Shown in pieces: positions 5,887 through 10,637 of a stretch of DNA of 10,637 nt. The notes below the pieces were generated by a model, which saw only the letters and a program-made list of their open reading frames with translations, was not told the origin of the DNA and made no database searches. How positions within the stretch are numbered: position 1 is the stretch's first letter; each line of letters opens with the position of its first letter. The DNA lies in contig JAKISY010000131.1 of NCBI GenBank assembly GCA_021648365.1, positions 1-10,637 on the forward strand, in the 5' to 3' direction. The translations under genes and the position numbers were made by a program. Origin of the DNA: Verrucomicrobiales bacterium. GTDB lineage: Bacteria > Verrucomicrobiota > Verrucomicrobiia > Verrucomicrobiales > DEV007.

Positions 5887-8759
5887 CAATCTACAAACAT
5901 AAATTCATTGGTGCACAACAAAGCCTGCGCCAAGTTTTCTAAAGGAGTCACAATCCGTCCCGGCCCGCCGAATCCATCCGCAAAACTCCATTTCCTGCTA
6001 CCCTGCACATCGAAGTCCCAAGTGAATGAATCCGAATTACTACCCTCACGACAATCCACCACCAAGTCCAAAAAATCCCCCTTTTTCATTTCAACTCCAT
6101 CTGCAACAAAGCCTTTTTTCTCCTCACCCAATATGAGTTGCTCGCGAATCAGCCCCAGACGCGAGTGCACCACACGCAAGCGAACGCCATCTCCCTTTTC
6201 CGACCTGCGCTGTAAATGTCCACTCACCGCTACCCGCATAGCGCTGGCAGCCTGCCAGCGCACCACCACTCCGTGCTTAGGGTCGTTCGATGGATGTCCC
6301 CCTCCCTTATAAACATGCAAATACCCCATACCCTTCTCTCGATCAGGCATCACCGCCGTCGGTTGCCAACGCTTAGACTTAGCATCCCAGTTCGACAATG
6401 AGCTAAAAAACACCTGCTTTTTCCCCTCATCATAATGCCCCTCGCCATACTGCCATGCCGTCGAAGTTTGTTGATTATCTCGCGCTGAAGCCAGACCTCG
6501 TTGATTTGCTAAAAATGCCAAAGCCTGCCGCATCTCCTGCGCGGAGGGTTCACGAGCAAGAACCTTGCGATACATCAGGTTCACTGCCGCCCCCTCATCC
6601 TTGAGCGAGCTTAAGCCCACCGATTTCACCACATGCTCCGCCTGCTCCATCACAAAAGGACTGTTTAACATGAATAAAGTCTGTGTCGGAATCGTGGTAT
6701 AAGGACGCTGCGCCGTGTGCTTCTGAGGACTAGCAAAATCAAAGGTGCCAAATACAGGATCCAAATTCTGACGATCAATATAAGCATACACAGCACGACG
6801 CTGAGTAAATGGTCGTGCTGTCAACTTCACCGATCGACCAAACATCCCTTCATCCAAACGGCCCGCTGCCATCAGCGCGGCATCCCTCATCGGCTCAAAT
6901 TCTAGACGCAGGCGATTCATTCTCCACAACAAACGATTCTCCGGATCGCGTGCCACATACTCCGCACCACGCTCATTCACACTACCCTGCTTGTAAGTCG
7001 CAGAATTCAAAATCAAGCGATGCAGATTTTTCAGCGACCAGCCTCCCTCGATAAATTTGACCGCCAACCAGTCGAGCAACTCAGGGTGCGTCGGCTTTTC
7101 ACCCTGCAATCCAAAATCACTCGGCGTGCGCACCAAGCCTTGCCCGAAGTGATGCTGCCACACCCGATTGGCCATCGTCCGTGCCGTCAGTGGATTATTC
7201 ACATCCACAATCGCCTGCGCCATCTCCAAGCGCCCACTGCCGCGCTTGAACTCCGGTGGATTCTCACCCGCTACCACTTGCAAAAAATGCCGTTTCACCA
7301 GCTTGCCCGGCCGACTGCGCGAACCTCGAATCAAAATCCGACCAGGTCTTAGCTTCGCCTTATCCTGTAAGATCAAAGCCCGATCCGCCTCCATCCCTGA
7401 ATCGGCAACAAACTTATCCAACACGCCCTGCAACTTCCTCAATTCACGCTTCTCCACCCGTTCCAATTTAGCTCTCAATTGAAAACGACGATTAGCAATA
7501 TTGGGAAATTTTTTAGCCAATTTATCTAGCTTAGGGTTCAGGAAATCATCCACTGCCTTCTGCTTTTCTGCCAACTTCACCAGATACTCACGATACGCCG
7601 CAGAATCCTCAGGCGCTCCAATCACTGGCGCTTCACGCGGCTCCTCCGAATTGAAAAACACATTGGCAAGCGAATAATAATCCTCTGTCGGAATCGGGTC
7701 AAACTTGTGATCATGGCAGCGCGCACAACTCACCGTCAACGCCATCGTACCACGAAAAGTCACATCCAAGCGATCGTCGATATCGTCATCCGCCGTAGAA
7801 CGCCTGCCCAATGTCAAAAAACCCATCGCCGCCAAATCTTTTTTATCCTGACTCTCTTTAGTCAAATAATCCGCCGCCAGCTGATAAAGCAAAAACTGAT
7901 CATAAGGCAAATCCTCGTTCAAGGCACGAATCACCCAATCCCGATAAGTATAAGAATAGATAAAACGACGCTCAACTCCCCCACCTCGATAACCCTTCGT
8001 ATCCGAGTAACGCGCCACATCCAACCAATGCCGCCCCCACCGCTCTCCATACTGTGGCGATTGAAGCAAGCGATCCACCAAGTCTTGATAAGCCCGTGGC
8101 GACTCATCCTCTACAAAAGCCTGCACCTGCTCGAAAGTCGGTGGCAGCCCAATCAGATCCATCGACAAGCGACGAATCAAAGTGCGTCGATCCGCCTCGC
8201 CAGCCAAGCTCATGCCCGCCTGCTGCAAGCGTGCTTCCACAAAAGCGTCTATCCCATTTTCTCCACGACTCGCCCCCTTCAGTAATGGCAACGAGGGCAA
8301 AGATCGACGAACCACCGGCTGAAAAGCCCAATGCAGGCTCGGATCCTCCTCCGAACTTTCCTCCTCCGGCCACGGCACTCCCATCTTCACCCATTGAGTC
8401 AGATCCGCCACCGCTTGCGCGGACAGCCGATCCCCTTTACGCGGCATGCTCTCCACCTTCGCCGCCCCCATCTTTGCCACATGCTTCACCGCAAACAACA
8501 AGGCACTTTTTTCTGGTTGCCCAGGCACCACCACCTTGCGGTAATCCGTTCCCCGCAACACCCCCGCGCGCGAATCCAGCTTCAAGCCCGACTTCGCTCC
8601 ATGCCCTGTATGACATTCATAACAACGCTCCACTAACAGAGGGCGAATCGTGTGCTCAAAAAACTCCAACTGTTGCTTAGAAAAATCCGCCGCCAAATTC
8701 GTTCCGGTAGCCCATGCCCAAACCCCACACATCAAGCTCGATAGAACCCATGCTCTCAT
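5886..8759 (-). CDS. PSD1 and planctomycete cytochrome c domain protein (PSCyt1-PSCyt2-PSD1)
   Basis: A 957-residue exported c-type cytochrome. Signal peptide at about 1-24. PSCyt1 spans about 30-131 with haem motif CYECH at 46-50 and a possible axial Met in the ESMPRKGDRL loop (103-112). PSCyt2 (DUF1549) follows at about 170-370, with RLSMDLIGLPPT and GERWGRHWLDVARYSDTKGY. A second haem motif, CARCH, lies at 345-349. A charged, coiled-coil-prone stretch (about 395-455) leads to PSD1 (DUF1553), about 515-745, with NPLTARTMANRVWQHHFGQG and HPELLDWLA. A beta-rich domain (about 765-920) is inserted before the family's C-terminal LAQALLCTNEFMFVD. The ATG at 8757-8759 is preferred over a GTG at 8796-8798 because AGGGA precedes it and it starts the signal peptide. 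It is the first gene of an operon with DUF1501. A role in envelope electron transfer linked to sugar or sulfated-glycan use is inferred. Confidence 0.95.
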   Translation of the reverse strand: MRAWVLSSLMCGVWAWATGTNLAADFSKQQLEFFEHTIRPLLVERCYECHTGHGAKSGLKLDSRAGVLRGTDYRKVVVPGQPEKSALLFAVKHVAKMGAAKVESMPRKGDRLSAQAVADLTQWVKMGVPWPEEESSEEDPSLHWAFQPVVRRSLPSLPLLKGASRGENGIDAFVEARLQQAGMSLAGEADRRTLIRRLSMDLIGLPPTFEQVQAFVEDESPRAYQDLVDRLLQSPQYGERWGRHWLDVARYSDTKGYRGGGVERRFIYSYTYRDWVIRALNEDLPYDQFLLYQLAADYLTKESQDKKDLAAMGFLTLGRRSTADDDIDDRLDVTFRGTMALTVSCARCHDHKFDPIPTEDYYSLANVFFNSEEPREAPVIGAPEDSAAYREYLVKLAEKQKAVDDFLNPKLDKLAKKFPNIANRRFQLRAKLERVEKRELRKLQGVLDKFVADSGMEADRALILQDKAKLRPGRILIRGSRSRPGKLVKRHFLQVVAGENPPEFKRGSGRLEMAQAIVDVNNPLTARTMANRVWQHHFGQGLVRTPSDFGLQGEKPTHPELLDWLAVKFIEGGWSLKNLHRLILNSATYKQGSVNERGAEYVARDPENRLLWRMNRLRLEFEPMRDAALMAAGRLDEGMFGRSVKLTARPFTQRRAVYAYIDRQNLDPVFGTFDFASPQKHTAQRPYTTIPTQTLFMLNSPFVMEQAEHVVKSVGLSSLKDEGAAVNLMYRKVLAREPSAQEMRQALAFLANQRGLASARDNQQTSTAWQYGEGHYDEGKKQVFFSSLSNWDAKSKRWQPTAVMPDREKGMGYLHVYKGGGHPSNDPKHGVVVRWQAASAMRVAVSGHLQRRSEKGDGVRLRVVHSRLGLIREQLILGEEKKGFVADGVEMKKGDFLDLVVDCREGSNSDSFTWDFDVQGSRKWSFADGFGGPGRIVTPLENLAQALLCTNEFMFVD

Positions 8760-8951
8760 GGATATCCCTACATTCAATCTACTAGCTATCACTCTCACTC
8801 AAGCTTGAGACAAAAATATCTGAACTCTGTTCAAAAGAAAATCCGCTATGGGGATCTATTAAAATGCCACACAGAATGAACACCCTTTACTTTTCAAATT
8901 TCACCGTCATCGCGCCATTTGACACCTCACCCCCAGCAGTGATTTTATCTC
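8760..8951. promoter_or_regulatory. Divergent promoter region with two palindromes
   Basis: This 192-base region drives the PSD1-DUF1501 operon leftward and the sulfatase rightward. Two perfect palindromes stand 11 bases apart: CTCAAGCTTGAG at 8798-8809 (no spacer) and TGAACTCTGTTCA at 8821-8833 (5-bp arms, 3-base centre). They lie 39 and 62 bases upstream of the PSD1 start, where an operator would be expected. I see no clear -35/-10 pair on either strand and no strong Shine-Dalgarno sequence before the sulfatase ATG. A regulator binding here could control both transcripts; that is inference. Confidence 0.4.
8765..8769 (-). promoter_or_regulatory. Ribosome binding site of the PSD1 cytochrome gene
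   Basis: AGGGA on the minus strand stands five bases before the ATG at 8759. The in-frame GTG 13 codons upstream has no such motif and would put non-signal residues ahead of the signal peptide. Confidence 0.5.
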
Positions 8952-10496
8952 ATGCTCATCCACCGTTCCAAATTCATATCCCTGCTCCTGCTCTTGGGCT
9001 GTTTCCTGCTCGCTTTTTCCAGTGCTAGCCAAGCCGCCCAACCCAACATCCTCTGGATCATCGCCGAAGACATGGGACCCGAGCTCAGCTGTTATGGTAC
9101 CCCAGAAGTCAAAACCCCCGCCTTAGATCAACTCGCTGCCAGCGGCGTACGTTACACCCACGCTTTCACGGTCACTGGAGTCTGTTCAACCAGCCGCTCC
9201 TCCTTTATGACCGGCATGTATGCGATGTCCATCGGCGCGCAAAATCACCGCACGCGTCCCGAAGACCAACTAACCCTGCCCGAAGGCGTGCGCGTTATCA
9301 CCGACTGGCTGCGCCCCGCTGGCTACAGCACCGCCAACCTCAAACAACTCACCACCGACAAGCAGCTGAAAAAATTTTACAAAGGCACAGGCAAAACCGA
9401 TTGGAATTTCAAATACCAAAGCCCCGTCGATGCCAAGCTCAAGCCCTTCGACACCTCCAAGTGGGACGACTTGAAAAACAGCCAGCCCTTTTACGCCCAG
9501 ATCAATTTTTCAGAAACTCATCGCGGTCACGCTTGGGCAGATGCGCACAATGAAATTGGCATCGATAACTGGATCGATCCCAGCAAAGTAAAGATCCCCC
9601 CCTACTACCCCGACCATCCTGTCACTCGCGCCGTGTGGGCGCAATATCTCAACGCCATCATGGCGGTGGACAAAAAAGTCGCGTTCATTCGCGACTTACT
9701 CAAACGCGACGGACTCGATAAAAATACCATCATCATCTTTCTCGGCGATCATGGACGCGCCATGCCGCGAGGCAAACAGTGGGTCTATGATTCTGGACTC
9801 AGCATCCCACTCATCATTCATTGGCCTGAAGGCAATCCAGAACTACCCGTTCCAGCTAACTACCAGCGCGGTAGTGTCAGCGATCAGTTGATCGAATCCA
9901 TCGACCTCTCCGCCACCACTATAGCTCTAGCTGGCGTCAAAAAACCAGCCGACATGCAGGGACGCGTTTTCCTCGGCGAGCAACAAGAGGCACCACGACG
10001 CTACACCTACGGCGGACGTGATCGCGGCGACGAGACCGTCCTAATGATCCGCACCGTGCGTGACCAACGTTACCGTTACCTGCGTAACCAATACCCTGAG
10101 CGCCCCTTCCTGCAACTCAACCGTTACAAAGAACACCAATACCCCATCATCGCCCTGATGCGTGATCTTCAAGCTCAAGGCAAACTCAGCGGCCCACCCA
10201 GCGTGCTGATGGCATCGCAGCGCCCTAAAGAAGAACTCTACGACCTTCAAGAAGACCCCTACGAAATCCACAACTTAGCCCATTCACCCGATCACAGCGT
10301 GATCAAAACCCGACTCAGCAAAGAACTGGATACCTGGATGGATCGTATCAACGATCAAGGGCGCACTCCCGAATCCAAAGAGATCACTGATTACTGGGAA
10401 CAAAAGCTCAAGGAATCTTACACAAAAAAACTCGCCGACCGTCCCAAAAATTGGTATCTCACCGCCCCCGCTTTAGGACCCTACAAAATCGAATAA
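8952..10496 (+). CDS. Secreted S1-type (formylglycine) sulfatase
   Basis: A 514-residue sulfatase of the alkaline phosphatase superfamily that should hydrolyse a sulfate ester or sulfamate in the periplasm or outside the cell. The signal peptide is about 1-29 (LLLLLGCFLLAFSSASQAA). Metal ligands begin with AED at 38-40. The maturation signature is CSTSRSSFMTG at 78-88: Cys78 would be converted to formylglycine and Arg82 is the usual partner, but the third position is Thr in place of the usual Pro or Ala. GDHG (265-268) supplies further metal ligands, and Lys275 in RGKQWVYDSG is the expected sulfate-binding lysine. A C-terminal ELYDLQEDPYEIHNLA segment is typical of the family. The CSTSR plus MYAMSIGAQNHR pattern recalls the heparan-N-sulfatase-like branch common in planctomycetes and verrucomicrobia, but the substrate cannot be read from sequence. 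No matching FGE gene is in the window. It is divergent from the PSD1 operon. Confidence 0.95.
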   Translation: MLIHRSKFISLLLLLGCFLLAFSSASQAAQPNILWIIAEDMGPELSCYGTPEVKTPALDQLAASGVRYTHAFTVTGVCSTSRSSFMTGMYAMSIGAQNHRTRPEDQLTLPEGVRVITDWLRPAGYSTANLKQLTTDKQLKKFYKGTGKTDWNFKYQSPVDAKLKPFDTSKWDDLKNSQPFYAQINFSETHRGHAWADAHNEIGIDNWIDPSKVKIPPYYPDHPVTRAVWAQYLNAIMAVDKKVAFIRDLLKRDGLDKNTIIIFLGDHGRAMPRGKQWVYDSGLSIPLIIHWPEGNPELPVPANYQRGSVSDQLIESIDLSATTIALAGVKKPADMQGRVFLGEQQEAPRRYTYGGRDRGDETVLMIRTVRDQRYRYLRNQYPERPFLQLNRYKEHQYPIIALMRDLQAQGKLSGPPSVLMASQRPKEELYDLQEDPYEIHNLAHSPDHSVIKTRLSKELDTWMDRINDQGRTPESKEITDYWEQKLKESYTKKLADRPKNWYLTAPALGPYKIE

Positions 10497-10513
10497 AAAG
10501 CTGCCTTTATAAG

Positions 10514-10590
10514 ATAGGGGTAGGAACGACGCATTGATTTGCGCCGCCCCTCCCTCCGAACCGTGCGTGCGGATCTCCCGCACACGGCTC
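10514..10590 (-). ncRNA. Group II intron domains V and VI
   Basis: Domain V (10558-10590) is a 33-base hairpin: GAGCCGUG pairs with CACGGUUC, a two-base CG bulge follows on the 3' side, then UGCGG pairs with CCGCA under a GAGAU loop. The catalytic AGC triad is intact at its positions 2-4. The classical form is 34 bases with a GNRA tetraloop, so the apex is one base short. After a 3-base joiner, domain VI (10514-10554) forms 12 continuous pairs under an AAUCAA loop, then one bulged A at 10521, then three G-C pairs. The bulged A is eight bases from the predicted 3' end, the expected place of the branch-point adenosine. Confidence 0.85.
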
Positions 10591-10637
10591 TCCGGTCAGT
10601 GTTTTACTCCTCTAAGGAGACTCTTCTCTTCCTCTCT
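10514..10637 (-). mobile_element. 3' end of a group II intron, continuing beyond the window
   Basis: The minus strand from the window edge down to about 10514 ends in group II intron domains V and VI, followed by a predicted 3' splice junction after CCCCTAT (10520-10514). The 5' part, including domains I to IV and any reverse transcriptase, lies past base 10637. The 47 bases upstream of domain V (10591-10637) contain a small hairpin (CTCC/GGAG) and no readable protein end that I can assign. Orientation is antisense to the sulfatase, whose stop codon is 17 bases away. The very short domain V and GC-rich domain VI suggest a bacterial class C or related intron; the class is uncertain. Confidence 0.85.

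Noticed and set aside
8991..9002. Lipobox-like LLGC in the sulfatase signal peptide
   Set aside because: The hydrophobic core continues past the Cys for several residues and a normal AxA-type cut site follows near residue 29, so an ordinary secreted protein is more likely than a lipoprotein.
10493..10513. Complete intrinsic terminator directly after the sulfatase
   Set aside because: Only one arm-like segment (AAGCTGCC) is present. Self-pairing of the short segment gives a weak AT/GU stem, so it is treated as a possible half of a split terminator.

Overview
The window looks like part of a chromosome of a Verrucomicrobiota or other PVC-superphylum bacterium. The reasons are a PSCyt1/PSCyt2/PSD1 cytochrome gene running directly into a DUF1501 gene, a large secreted propeller-cytochrome c protein, and a secreted S1-type sulfatase. 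These families are expanded in Planctomycetota and Verrucomicrobiota. The main genes use C-ending codons heavily; one sulfatase line (9121-9180) counts 58% G+C. The phylum call is inference from gene content.

Layout: 1-125 is the C-terminal end of an unidentified plus-strand gene. 126-498 is non-coding and holds three hairpins in a row (253-346) and a 7-base tandem repeat that runs into the stop codon of the next gene. 499-3189 (minus) encodes an exported protein with an N-terminal DUF6797-like region, a beta-propeller and a C-terminal cytochrome c domain. 3190-3516 is non-coding with a REP-like hairpin. 3517-4137 (plus) encodes a small protein of lower G+C, with a PH-like core and a zinc ribbon. 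4138-4437 is non-coding. 8759-4438 (minus) is a two-gene operon, PSD1-type cytochrome then DUF1501, joined by a stop/start overlap. 8760-8951 is a divergent promoter region with two palindromes. 8952-10496 (plus) is the sulfatase. From 10514 to the window end, on the minus strand, lies the 3' end of a group II intron with domains V and VI readable base by base.

The sulfatase and the PSD1/DUF1501 pair are divergently transcribed from one 192-base region. All carry export signals (Sec for the sulfatase and cytochrome, Tat for DUF1501), and the propeller-cytochrome is also exported. A reasonable inference is a periplasmic or envelope module for breakdown of a sulfated glycan with c-type haem electron transfer. 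The sequence shows no glycoside hydrolase and no TonB-type importer, so the substrate is unknown.

The strongest accessory observation is the antisense group II intron whose predicted 3' end lies 17 bases past the sulfatase stop codon. I found no CRISPR array, tRNA, rRNA or complete transposase gene.
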